A stretch of 64,000 bases of DNA from JADLBR01 sp964651705. Its GTDB lineage: Bacteria; Verrucomicrobiota; Verrucomicrobiia; JADLBR01. Made by a program: the position numbers and the translations under genes. Under the pieces are notes generated by a model, which saw nothing but the letters and a program-made list of their open reading frames with translations, ran no database searches and was not told the origin of the DNA. Below are positions 51,116-59,557 of this stretch, in pieces (positions within the stretch are counted from its first letter, which is position 1; each line of letters opens with the position of its first letter). Where the stretch lies: positions 1 through 64,000 of the forward strand of contig CAZYWZ010000019.1 in NCBI GenBank assembly GCA_964651705.1, read 5' to 3'.

Positions 51116-53731
51116 ATGGCCGAGTTGCCCAAAGCCTACGAACCCCAGGCCGTCGAGGACCGCTGGTACTCCCGGTGGCTGCAGGAGGCCGTTTTTGCCG
51201 CGGACCCCGCCTCGGAAAAGCCCCCTTTCTCTATCGTCATCCCTCCCCCCAACGTCACCGGCGTCCTGACCATGGGCCACGTCCTCAATAACACCATCCA
51301 GGACATACTCGCCCGCCGCGCCCGCATGCGGGGCCACGAGGTCCTCTGGCTCCCGGGCACCGACCACGCCGGCATCGCCACGCAGACCGTCGTCGAACGC
51401 CAGCTCCGCAAGGAGGAGAAGAAGACGCGGCACGACCTCGGCCGCGACGCGTTCCTCGGGCGCGTCTGGGCATGGAAGGAGCGCCACGGGGGGATCATCA
51501 TCCAGCAGCTCAAGAAGCTGGGCTGCTCCTGCGACTGGTCGCGGGAACGCTTCACGATGGACGAGGGTTACTCCCGCGCCGTGCTCGAGACCTTTGTCGA
51601 CCTGCACCGGAAGGGCCTCATCTATCGCGGCAAACGCATGGTCAACTGGTGCCCCGTCTCCCTGACCGCCCTCAGCGACGAGGAGGTCATACCGAAGCCC
51701 CAGAAGGGGTATCTGTATCATTTCAAGGTCGAGGTCATCGAGGCCCCCGGCACCTTCCTGGAAATCGCCACGACCCGCCCCGAGACCATCATGGGCGACA
51801 CCGCGGTCGCCGTGAACCCCAAGGATCCCCGCTACCGCAAGTGCATCGGCAAGCACGTCCGCCGCCCCCTCCCCGTCGAGAATCAGGCCGCGCTCCCGAT
51901 CATCGGCGACGAGGCCGTCGATTTCGAGTTCGGGACCGGCGTGCTCAAGGTCACCCCCGCCCACGATCAGGCCGACTACGAGATCGGCCTGCGCCATGGC
52001 CTCCCCGCGATCGACATCATGAACCCGAACGGGACCATGAACGAGCTGGCCGGGGAGGACTTCCAGGGCCTCGACCGGTTCGAGGCCCGCGTCGAGGCGG
52101 TGGACAAGCTCAAGGAGCTGGGCCTGCTCGTGAAGGAGGAACCCTACGAGAACAACGTCGGCTTCAGCGAGCGCGCCGATGTGCCCATCGAGCCGCGCCT
52201 GAGCGAGCAGTGGTTCCTCCGATATCCCAAGACCGCCGAGGCCCGCGCCGCGGTCCGAGATCACGCCATCCGGTTCTTCCCCGAACGCTGGGAGAAGGTC
52301 TACGATCACTGGCTCGAAAACATCAAGGACTGGTGTATCTCGCGCCAGCTGTGGTGGGGCCACCGCATCCCGGTCTGGTACCGCGATGCCGCCGATCCCG
52401 CCAAGGGACTCAAGGTCCAGATCGAGTCCCCCGGCCCCGGCTGGCAGCAGGACCCCGATGTCCTCGACACCTGGTTCTCCTCCTGGCTCTGGGCCTATGC
52501 CACCATGGATGATGCCACCCGCGCCCGCTTTTACCCGACGTCCGTGCTGGTCACCGGGCCCGACATCATCTTCTTCTGGGTCGCCCGCATGATCATGGCC
52601 GGCCTCGAATATCGCGGCGAGATCCCGTTCCGCCACGTCTATTTCACCGGCATCATCCGCGACAAGCTCGGCCGGAAGATGTCCAAGTCCCTGGGCAATT
52701 CCCCGGACCCCCTGGACCTCATCGCCAGATACGGCGCCGATGGACTCCGCTTCGGGCTCATGCGGATCGCGCCCCAGGGGCAGGATATCCGCTTCGACGA
52801 GCAGCAGATCGTCGAGGGCAGGAACTTTTGCAACAAGCTCTGGAACGCGTGCCGGTTCCGCCAGATGCAGGGCCCACTCGACCCCGGCGCCGATCCCGCC
52901 GCGCACGCCCTGTCCCCGTTCGCCAGGGATGTCCTCGCGAAGCTTGACGCGGCCATCGCCGCAACCGATGCCGCCTTCGAAAACTATCGCTTCAATGATA
53001 TCGCGCAGACCCTCTACGATTTCGTCTGGGGCGATTTCTGCGACCGCTTCATCGAGGCCGCCAAGGCAGACTTCTCCGGAGAAGGATCGCCGCGCCGCGC
53101 CGGGACCCTCGCCACGATCGACCACGTCGTCTCGCGCGTCCTTCGCCTCCTGCACCCGATGGCCCCCTTTATCACCGAGGAGCTGTGGCACTCGCTCGGC
53201 CTCGGCCAGGGCACCATCCAGCTCGCCGATTGCCCCTCGCCGGATGGCCGATGGGGCGACCCGACGTCCGCCGGCCGCGCCGCCGCCACCTACGAGTCCG
53301 CCGCGCGCGCCCGAAACCTCCGCGCCGAATTCAACATCCCCTCCGCAAAAAAACTCCGTTGGCTGCTACGCCCCAAGGCCGACTGGATCTCCGCCGAAAA
53401 CCACGTGCTCCGCGCCCTCCTCAACGCATCGTCCATCGAGACCATCGGCCCCCGCGCGCGCGTTCCCAAGGGCACGCCATCCTGCCTCACCGATATCGGC
53501 GAGTTCTTCCTCCCCCTCGAAGGCGTCATCGATATCGAGGCCGAGCGCCAGCGCCTCGCCAAAGAGCTCGCCAAGGCCAAATCCGACCTCGACAAGATCC
53601 GCGTCAAACTCACCAACCCGGCCTTTGTCGAAAAGGTCCCCCCCGGAGTCCTCGAGGAACACCGCGCCCGCGAGCGCCGCGCCATCGACGCCGCCCGCCA
53701 CATCGAGGAACGCCTCGCCAGCCTGAAATGA
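51116..53731 (+). CDS. valS: Valyl-tRNA synthetase
   Basis: 871 residues. Class I HIGH-type motif TMGH (52-55) in PPPNVTGVLTMGHVLNN. Editing domain with ATTRPETIMGDTAVAV. KMSKS at 521-525. Anticodon-binding domain, and a C-terminal coiled coil (IDIEAERQRLAKELAKAKSD) typical of ValRS. It charges tRNA-Val and edits mischarged threonine. It stands alone on the plus strand after the divergent dnaX operon, and family C repeats follow its stop codon. Confidence 0.97.
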   Translation: MAELPKAYEPQAVEDRWYSRWLQEAVFAADPASEKPPFSIVIPPPNVTGVLTMGHVLNNTIQDILARRARMRGHEVLWLPGTDHAGIATQTVVERQLRKEEKKTRHDLGRDAFLGRVWAWKERHGGIIIQQLKKLGCSCDWSRERFTMDEGYSRAVLETFVDLHRKGLIYRGKRMVNWCPVSLTALSDEEVIPKPQKGYLYHFKVEVIEAPGTFLEIATTRPETIMGDTAVAVNPKDPRYRKCIGKHVRRPLPVENQAALPIIGDEAVDFEFGTGVLKVTPAHDQADYEIGLRHGLPAIDIMNPNGTMNELAGEDFQGLDRFEARVEAVDKLKELGLLVKEEPYENNVGFSERADVPIEPRLSEQWFLRYPKTAEARAAVRDHAIRFFPERWEKVYDHWLENIKDWCISRQLWWGHRIPVWYRDAADPAKGLKVQIESPGPGWQQDPDVLDTWFSSWLWAYATMDDATRARFYPTSVLVTGPDIIFFWVARMIMAGLEYRGEIPFRHVYFTGIIRDKLGRKMSKSLGNSPDPLDLIARYGADGLRFGLMRIAPQGQDIRFDEQQIVEGRNFCNKLWNACRFRQMQGPLDPGADPAAHALSPFARDVLAKLDAAIAATDAAFENYRFNDIAQTLYDFVWGDFCDRFIEAAKADFSGEGSPRRAGTLATIDHVVSRVLRLLHPMAPFITEELWHSLGLGQGTIQLADCPSPDGRWGDPTSAGRAAATYESAARARNLRAEFNIPSAKKLRWLLRPKADWISAENHVLRALLNASSIETIGPRARVPKGTPSCLTDIGEFFLPLEGVIDIEAERQRLAKELAKAKSDLDKIRVKLTNPAFVEKVPPGVLEEHRARERRAIDAARHIEERLASLK

Positions 53732-53761
53732 CCCGTAGGGTCACGGATCGGCTCGCGTGAC

Positions 53762-53885
53762 GGCCTACCCCCGCCGAAGGGTGAAGGCCCTTCGCTACCG
53801 CCGGCGCTCTCACCCGTAGCGAAGCCCCTTCGGGCTTCGGCGCCCCACCGGGCCCCCGCCGAAGGGCGAAGGCCCTTCGCTACCA
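53762..53885. repeat. Repeat family C, three units after valS
   Basis: CCGCCGAAGGGTGAAGGCCC and CCGCCGAAGGGCGAAGGCCC units flank a CGTAGCGAAGCCCCTTCGGG unit. The tail GAGAGTTGCGTCGTATTTTCGAGTCAGA matches the tail after the copy at 61728 (given in short: GTCGTATTTT). It lies between convergent valS and the FHA gene and may end both transcripts. Confidence 0.65.
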
Positions 53886-53908
53886 GAGAGTTGCGTCGTA
53901 TTTTCGAG

Positions 53909-54655
53909 TCAGACCTCCGGCGTCGCCGTCTTGGCGGTCGCCTTGTCCCCGGAACCGAGCATCACCACCGGCGTGGTCGGACGATCGATGTCGCACGCCT
54001 CATAGGCGAGCCGAAACCGGCACTTCCCCAGCCGGATCTCGGACCCCGACCTCAATTCCTCTTCGGTCACTTGCCGCCCATCCACCACGGTCCCATTGCT
54101 AGAGCCCAGATCCAGCACCCTCACCCGATCGCCGGTCACGACGAACATGCAGTGGCTGCGCGAGATGCTCGGGTGCAATATCGTGATGTCGTTGCCGCGC
54201 CCACGCCCCACCCGCACCTCCGGCTTGTCCAATGCGAAACGCAGCCCCTGCCGCGCCGTGTTCACCAACTCGAGGCACCACAGGCAATGCCGCGACGAGC
54301 ACCGCCCGTCCCCCTGCCCGACCCCGGCCAACTCCCGCTTCAACCGCCGCATGCCCCCGCCGCCCTCGTCCACCACCACCGCCATCCGCATCAGCACCTC
54401 CGGCACCGCCGCCCGAAACGGCCGCGCCGGCGGCGCCACGTTCTCCTCCCACTCGACCTGCGCCGGCTCCCATACCGACATCACCGCCACCGTGTGCAGA
54501 CCAGACGTCATGTCCGGCACCGACGCGAATACGATCTCCCCATCCTCAAGAAAAATCTCCCCGCTCCGCCCGTCCCCGCCCTTGACCTTCAGGCAGCCCG
54601 TCGCCCCCTTGTTGCCCACGATCTGCAAGTAATCCAACAACGTGATCAGGGCCAT
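53909..54655 (-). CDS. DUF4388-FHA domain protein
   Basis: 248 residues from ATG 54655, with GGAG 9 bases upstream. The N-terminal ~100 residues are a DUF4388 (PATAN-like) domain (ALITLLDYLQIVGNKGATGCL, split as ALITLLDYLQIV and GNKGATGCL; GEIFLEDGEIVFAS). A cysteine pattern, CSSRHCLWC, lies mid-protein. The C-terminal FHA domain has RVGRGRGNDITILHPSISRSHC and LGSSNGTVVDG, so it should bind phosphothreonine, possibly produced by a Hanks-type kinase such as the 38353 one. It is divergent from a beta-propeller gene. Cytosolic signalling adaptor by inference. Confidence 0.85.
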   Translation of the reverse strand: MALITLLDYLQIVGNKGATGCLKVKGGDGRSGEIFLEDGEIVFASVPDMTSGLHTVAVMSVWEPAQVEWEENVAPPARPFRAAVPEVLMRMAVVVDEGGGGMRRLKRELAGVGQGDGRCSSRHCLWCLELVNTARQGLRFALDKPEVRVGRGRGNDITILHPSISRSHCMFVVTGDRVRVLDLGSSNGTVVDGRQVTEEELRSGSEIRLGKCRFRLAYEACDIDRPTTPVVMLGSGDKATAKTATPEV

Positions 54656-54805
54656 ATACGGAATCTCCAGCCAATCGACGCTTTCGCAAACCAAAACGCC
54701 GCCCAGGCTAAAAGTAATCAAACACACGGCCCACCAGAGGTCAACAACCCATGTCCTATTTTAATTTCCGGTTGTCACACCACCGTAACCCCATACCTTT
54801 ATTCC

Positions 54806-56023
54806 ATGCAAAACATTGCCCGATTATGGGCTTTCGCGCTCGGGTCTGGCCTATTGGCGGGCATCTCCTGCGCGACGGCCATGGATTGGCCCCAATGGCG
54901 CGGACCCAACCGCGATGGGATATCCCAAGAGACCGGATGGTCGGCAGCGTGGTCGGCCGCGGGGCCGAATCGGCTTTGGGAACGGGGGTTGGGCGAGGGC
55001 TGCTCGGCCATCTCGGTGGCCGGGGGCCGCGCCTTCACCATGGGATTCAAAGGCGGCTCGGATCGGGTCTACTGCCTCGAGGCAACGACCGGTGAACCCA
55101 TCTGGGAATTTTCGTATCCGGCATCGCTCGATCCAAAACTCTTCGAGGGTGGGCCGACATCGACGCCGGTAATCCACGACGGCCTCGTCTACACCGTCAG
55201 CCGCGCGGGCGAACTCCATTGCCTCGATGCCGCCACCGGAAGGCGCGTCTGGTCCACCGATTGGCGCAAGGAATTCGGCGCGCGACCGCCCGACTGGGGC
55301 TATTCGGCCTCACCACTGGTCCTCGACCAGTGGCTCATCGCGGAACCCGGCGCGCGCGGTGCCGCGCTGGTCGCCTATGATCGAAAGACGGGCAAGGTCG
55401 CCTGGAAATCCGGCGACTTCGCCCCGGCGTATGGCTCTCCCGTTGCCTTCGGGCGCGATCGGGAGACGCTCGTCGCCTCCTTCAACGCGCATGGCCTCTG
55501 CCTCTGGGGCGCCGCCTCGGGCGCGCCCCGCGGCGACGTGCGCTGGGAAACCAATTACGACGTCAACGCCGCCACCCCCATCCATCACGGAGGCAAGATT
55601 TTCATCTCCTCTGGCTACGGCGCCGGCTGCGCGCTGATCGATGTGACGAAATCGGCCCCGGCGATCCTCTGGCAGAACAAGGAGATGCGCAACAAACACA
55701 CCGCCTGCGTTCTCTGGGAGGGACACCTCTACGGTTTCGACGAGGCCGACCTGGTCTGCATGGAGTTCGCCACCGGCGCCGTCAAATGGAGGGAACGCCG
55801 GCTGGGCCGCGGCGCCCTGATGCTCGCCGATCGAAGACTCATCCTCCAGGCGGAGGCGGGCGACCTCGTCATCGCCGTCGCCTCCCCCGCGCGTTTCGAG
55901 AAGATCGCCTCCGCGCGGTTGCTCTCCAGCCGGTCGTGGGTCATGCCCGTGCTCTCCAACGCCAAGATCTACTGCCGCTCCAACAAGGGACACGTGGTGT
56001 GCGTCGACGCGGCGGGAGGCTGA
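54806..56023 (+). CDS. Exported PQQ-like beta-propeller protein
   Basis: 405 residues from ATG 54806, with a signal peptide of about 25 residues. It opens MDWPQWRGPNRDGISQETGWS, split as MDWPQWRGPNRDG and ISQETGWS, the entry motif of secreted PVC propellers. Blades of the type YCLEATTGEPIWEF and LDAATGRRVWSTDW follow. It resembles the gene at 934 but has a clearer start. No Shine-Dalgarno is seen. It stands 46 bp upstream of a TPR protein gene in the same direction. Confidence 0.85.
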   Translation: MQNIARLWAFALGSGLLAGISCATAMDWPQWRGPNRDGISQETGWSAAWSAAGPNRLWERGLGEGCSAISVAGGRAFTMGFKGGSDRVYCLEATTGEPIWEFSYPASLDPKLFEGGPTSTPVIHDGLVYTVSRAGELHCLDAATGRRVWSTDWRKEFGARPPDWGYSASPLVLDQWLIAEPGARGAALVAYDRKTGKVAWKSGDFAPAYGSPVAFGRDRETLVASFNAHGLCLWGAASGAPRGDVRWETNYDVNAATPIHHGGKIFISSGYGAGCALIDVTKSAPAILWQNKEMRNKHTACVLWEGHLYGFDEADLVCMEFATGAVKWRERRLGRGALMLADRRLILQAEAGDLVIAVASPARFEKIASARLLSSRSWVMPVLSNAKIYCRSNKGHVVCVDAAGG

Positions 56024-56069
56024 CCATCCTTGCCCAATGGCCCGCCCTCCCCCATAGTCGCGGCCACCC

Positions 56070-57152
56070 ATGAACGAGTATTTCTGGGAGTTCTCGGCCC
56101 GCCTGATCCTCTGGGTCGCGGGCACTGCCGTCGCCATCGGCCTGATCGCCTTCGCGGCGTTCCGGCTGGGCGGCCTGCCGCTCCTGCCCAAGCCATCGCC
56201 CGATAGCGCGCTGCGGGACGCGCGGGCCCTGGCCGCTGAAGGGAAACATCAAGAGGCATTGATCAAGTTTAACGAGGCGATCGACGGTGGCACCCGGGAT
56301 CCCTCCGCCTTGCTGGCGCGGGGTGCCTGCTTGCTCGATCTCGGTCGCCCCGCCGAAGCCGCGCAGGACTTCGCGCGATTCGCCGAGTCACAACCCGGCA
56401 ACGCCGACGCCATGGCCCAGATCGGCCGCGCCCGGGCCATGCAGGAGGATCACGCCGGCGCCCTGACCGCGTTCGACCGATCTCTCTCCATCGACAAGGA
56501 CGCCGCCGACGTCTGGTACTGGAAGGCCGGCGCGCTCTTCCGCCTGGGCCGCGATGCCGAGGCCGAAGACGCCTATGGGAGAGCCATCGGCTTGAACCCC
56601 CTGCTCGGCGCGGCCTTCGAGGGACGCGCCCAAGTCCGCCTCCAACTCCGCCAATTCGCCCCCGCCCTCGATGACTTCACCGTCGCCAGACAACTGATGC
56701 CCGTCTCCCCCACGCTCCTGTCGGGCTGCGGTCTCGCCCTCATGGCCCTGGGACGCTTCCCCGAGGCCGAGGCCGCTTTCTCCGAGGCCATCCGCATGGA
56801 CCCCGCCTCCCCCCGCACCCTCCACAACCGTGCCCTCGCCCGATTCGCCATGGGACAGAATGGCCCCGCCCTCCAGGACGCCGAAGAAGCCCTCCGCCGC
56901 GACCCATCCCTACAGAAAGTCCACCTCCTTCGCGGCATGATCCTCGCCAAAGAGACCAGACACGCGGACGCCATACCATGCCTCTCCGAGGCCATCCGCC
57001 TCGATCCCTCCGACGCCGAAGCCTACCGCCACCGCGCCACCTCCCTCCGCGCCCTCGGCCAAATCGCTGCCGCCCAGCAGGATGAAGCGCTGGCCGCCCC
57101 CCGGCCCCAAAACCCAGCCGCAATATCCACCCCCGCACTCCAACCGCGTTGA
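56070..57152 (+). CDS. Membrane-anchored TPR-repeat protein
   Basis: 360 residues. One N-terminal membrane span (residues 9-33, LILWVAGTAVAIGLIAFAAF) is followed by about eight tetratricopeptide repeats (for example EALIKFNEAIDGGTRDPSALL and DAEAEDAYGRAIGLNP). The repeats should face the periplasm or cytosol as a protein-binding surface. The last codons overlap the -35 element of the next promoter. No enzymatic function is evident. Confidence 0.85.
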   Translation: MNEYFWEFSARLILWVAGTAVAIGLIAFAAFRLGGLPLLPKPSPDSALRDARALAAEGKHQEALIKFNEAIDGGTRDPSALLARGACLLDLGRPAEAAQDFARFAESQPGNADAMAQIGRARAMQEDHAGALTAFDRSLSIDKDAADVWYWKAGALFRLGRDAEAEDAYGRAIGLNPLLGAAFEGRAQVRLQLRQFAPALDDFTVARQLMPVSPTLLSGCGLALMALGRFPEAEAAFSEAIRMDPASPRTLHNRALARFAMGQNGPALQDAEEALRRDPSLQKVHLLRGMILAKETRHADAIPCLSEAIRLDPSDAEAYRHRATSLRALGQIAAAQQDEALAAPRPQNPAAISTPALQPR

Positions 57153-57177
57153 CACTTGCCGCGGTCGCAAGTACACT
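57149..57177 (+). promoter_or_regulatory. Sigma-70 promoter of the ECF sigma operon, with palindromic spacer
   Basis: TTGACA (57149-57154, perfect -35) and TACACT (57172-57177) are 17 bp apart. The spacer begins CTTGC and ends GCAAG (57155-57159 and 57167-57171), a 5-bp inverted repeat that could be an operator lying between the -35 and -10. The -35 overlaps the TPR stop codon. Transcription should start near 57184, about 20 bases before the TTG start. Confidence 0.65.
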
Positions 57178-57202
57178 TGGCTAAACCCAAGGACACAAGG
57201 AC

Positions 57203-57862
57203 TTGCCCAGCGCCGACGCATCACCAGACCCCGAAGCGCTGGCCCGCGGGCGCGCGGAACCCGGTGAACCCCCACGCACCCCCGACGAAACCCTCGTCGC
57301 CCGCGTCCAATCTGGCGATACCACCGCCTTTGACCAACTCGTCGAGCGCTACAAGGGCCGCCTCTACGCCACCATCTACCACATGACATCCAACCATGAG
57401 GATGCCGCCGACCTCCTCCAGGAAACGCTTATCCGCGCCTTCCGCGCCATGCCCCGTTTCCGCAGAGACGCCCGCTTCTCCACCTGGGCCCACCGCATCG
57501 CCCTCAACGTCACCATCAATTACCTCCGACAACACAAAAAACGTATTTCTTTGAGCCTCGACCAGTTGGAAATGGACCCAAAGGAACTCGATTCTGTCGC
57601 GGATCTTATTTCCTCAGAGGTACTTATGCCAGGCGACGACCACGAGAGCCGCCTCGCCGCGCTACAAAAAATATTGAACGAAGCCATACAGTCCCTGTCA
57701 GAGAACCATAGAGCAGTGGTCGTGATGCACAACGTGCAGGGGATGACCCACGGGCAGATAGCCGAGATTATCGGCGTCCCCGAAGGCACGGTGAAAACGA
57801 GGTTGTTTCACGCCCACCGCCTGTTGAGGAAAAAGCTGGCGCGGCATCTGAAGGATTTCTGA
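57203..57862 (+). CDS. ECF-type sigma factor
   Basis: 219 residues from a TTG start. Region 2 spans about 30-110 (AFDQLVERYKGRLYATIYHM; DAADLLQETLIRAFRAMPRF), with the DLLQET -10-recognition pattern. Region 4 spans about 150-210, with the helix-turn-helix MTHGQIAEIIGVPEGTVKTR. It directs RNA polymerase to envelope-stress or similar promoters. It leads a gene set of sigma factor, anti-sigma-like protein and dead HtrA-like protein. GC content drops in its last third relative to neighbours. Confidence 0.92.
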   Translation: MPSADASPDPEALARGRAEPGEPPRTPDETLVARVQSGDTTAFDQLVERYKGRLYATIYHMTSNHEDAADLLQETLIRAFRAMPRFRRDARFSTWAHRIALNVTINYLRQHKKRISLSLDQLEMDPKELDSVADLISSEVLMPGDDHESRLAALQKILNEAIQSLSENHRAVVVMHNVQGMTHGQIAEIIGVPEGTVKTRLFHAHRLLRKKLARHLKDF

Positions 57863-57892
57863 AGGTGCACGCCGAATAAAGAAGGCCCTATC

Positions 57893-58384
57893 ATGGAGAA
57901 CGACGAGAAATTGCATCGCCTGCTGGCGCTCAAGCGGTTCGAAAACCCGCCCCCGGGCAGTCTCGATTCCGTGGTGACCGAGTTCCATCGCCGCCTGCGC
58001 TACGAGGAGGTCCGCCGCGCCCAGAATGCCCCGTCCGTCTTGTGGGCGCGCCTCATGGATGCACTGCTCGTCGAACCCCTCACCCTCCTCCGCCAGGCCA
58101 CCGTCGGCGCCGCCATGGCCGCCGGGATCATGTTCGGCTTGGGCACCGTCACGATGCAGTTCTCCCAGTCCGGCAACCCGCCGAACCCCACCATCGCCCA
58201 GTCGGATCTCAGGATCGACCTCGAATCGGCTGACGACGCGGCCATCCGCTCGCTATCCACCCCCGAGGCAATGCCGCTCGACGCCCTCGCCGATCCCGAT
58301 TTCGGGCGCCAATTCGCCCGTCCCATGATTCCCGACGTCCAGGCGACGCCCGTCTCCTTCGACGAAGCCAACATCATCTTTTAG
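57893..58384 (+). CDS. Putative anti-sigma factor, single-pass membrane protein
   Basis: 163 residues. The cytosolic N-terminus MENDEKLHRLLALKRFENPP then PGSLDSVVTEFHRRLR resembles PVC proteins encoded next to ECF sigma factors. One membrane span at about 78-97 (VGAAMAAGIMFGLGTVTM) is followed by a ~70-residue external tail. It starts 30 bp after the sigma gene and is followed 12 bp later by a degenerate HtrA-like gene, consistent with a membrane anti-sigma factor controlled from outside. No zinc-binding HxxxCxxC motif is present. Confidence 0.65.
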   Translation: MENDEKLHRLLALKRFENPPPGSLDSVVTEFHRRLRYEEVRRAQNAPSVLWARLMDALLVEPLTLLRQATVGAAMAAGIMFGLGTVTMQFSQSGNPPNPTIAQSDLRIDLESADDAAIRSLSTPEAMPLDALADPDFGRQFARPMIPDVQATPVSFDEANIIF

Positions 58385-58396
58385 GCGGGATCGCCC

Positions 58397-59503
58397 GTGA
58401 CCACCTCGACCGCCGCCCCGCACGCGACCGAGTTGGCGCGGGTGGGCATAGGTCGCCTCGCCGCCATCGGAATCTTTGCCGCCTCGCTCGCGTCCGGGCA
58501 GGCGGCGATGGATGCCACCCCGGCGCCAGCCAGCACCTTTGACGCCATCGGTCGCGAAGTGCGACAGATCCACGAGGCCAACCGAGAGGGCCTGGCCCGC
58601 GTCCGCGTCCTGACGCCAATCGGGATCTTGAGCGGCACCGGCTTCTTCGTCGACACCGACGGGCTCCTCCTGACCAGCTCTAGCCTCGTCGCCAGCAAAG
58701 ACCAACTGTGGATCGAATGCGGCGGGATCAAGGCGAAGGCCGAGATCGTCGGCGTGGATCGCCGCAGCGCGGTGGCCCTCCTCCGGAGTCAGGCCCGCGG
58801 TATGCCGCTCAAGTTCGCGGCAGGACCACCCAGAATCGGCGAGGCGGCGATCGCCCTGGGCTTCCAATTCGACAAGGACTCGGCGCCGGCCTTCGGCCTC
58901 ATCAGCGGGCTCGACTCCACTTCGCCCGAGGGCCGATATTTTTGCACGGCCCATATCCGCGCCGACATCGGGTTGGCACCCGGGATGATGGGTGGCCCCC
59001 TCCTGGACACGCGGGGCGAGGTTATCGGACTCGTCACCGGCACCCTCGGGGGCGGCACGCGCTGCTACGCCCTGCCGGCGGCGTCCATCAGCCGCGTCAT
59101 GGACGACCTCCGCCAACACGGCCATCCCCGGCTCGGATGGGTGGGCATCTCGATCCGGCAAGATACCAACGCGACCCAGCAGGGCTCCAGCGTCATTGTT
59201 CGCGAGGTCTTCACCAACGCCCCCGCCCACGCCGCCGGCGTCCGCGCCGGAGACCGCATTCTCCGGATCGGCCCGCGCGATGTGCGGCACCCGGGAGATA
59301 TCATCGAAGCGTCCTTCCTGGCCCGGATCGGCGACACCATGCCCCTCCTCCTTCAGCGGGGCGACGAGAACCTCGCCATCCAGATCCCCATCCAGGAACG
59401 GCCCGCGCCCGGGACCCCGGGCGTCGGCTTCGCCGAGGCCGACATGCCGCCCGCCCCCCTGCCCGGCCCAGACAGCGCCATCCACGTCCACGCCACCCAA
59501 TAG
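58397..59503 (+). CDS. Degenerate HtrA-like protein with PDZ domain, all triad residues lost
   Basis: 368 residues from a GTG start, with an N-terminal hydrophobic segment (20-36). The trypsin-like fold is clear (GTGFFVDTDGLLLTSSSLVA; GLVTGTLGGG). The His position is Ser96 (LLTSSSLV for LTNAHVV), the Asp is Ser124 (VDRRSAVALL for DPRTDLAVL) and the Ser is Met198 (PGMMGGPLL for GNSGGPLL). A PDZ domain spans about 265-335 (NAPAHAAGVRAGDRILRI). It cannot be a serine protease, so it should act as a peptide or protein sensor. It ends the ECF sigma operon. Confidence 0.85.
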   Translation: MTTSTAAPHATELARVGIGRLAAIGIFAASLASGQAAMDATPAPASTFDAIGREVRQIHEANREGLARVRVLTPIGILSGTGFFVDTDGLLLTSSSLVASKDQLWIECGGIKAKAEIVGVDRRSAVALLRSQARGMPLKFAAGPPRIGEAAIALGFQFDKDSAPAFGLISGLDSTSPEGRYFCTAHIRADIGLAPGMMGGPLLDTRGEVIGLVTGTLGGGTRCYALPAASISRVMDDLRQHGHPRLGWVGISIRQDTNATQQGSSVIVREVFTNAPAHAAGVRAGDRILRIGPRDVRHPGDIIEASFLARIGDTMPLLLQRGDENLAIQIPIQERPAPGTPGVGFAEADMPPAPLPGPDSAIHVHATQ

Positions 59504-59557
59504 CGGCCCAAGTATTTTGTGGCGCCCCGGCGTCCGGGCTGTTATTCGATTCAACCC

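Noticed and set aside
49176..53885. CRISPR array suspected from tandem GAAGGGC units
   Set aside because: The units are few, palindromic, of alternating orientation, and not separated by equal-length unique spacers; no cas genes are near.
54772..54806. TTGTCA-16-TACCTT promoter immediately before the propeller gene
   Set aside because: The -10 would be only 6 bases from the ATG, requiring a leaderless transcript; the match is weak.
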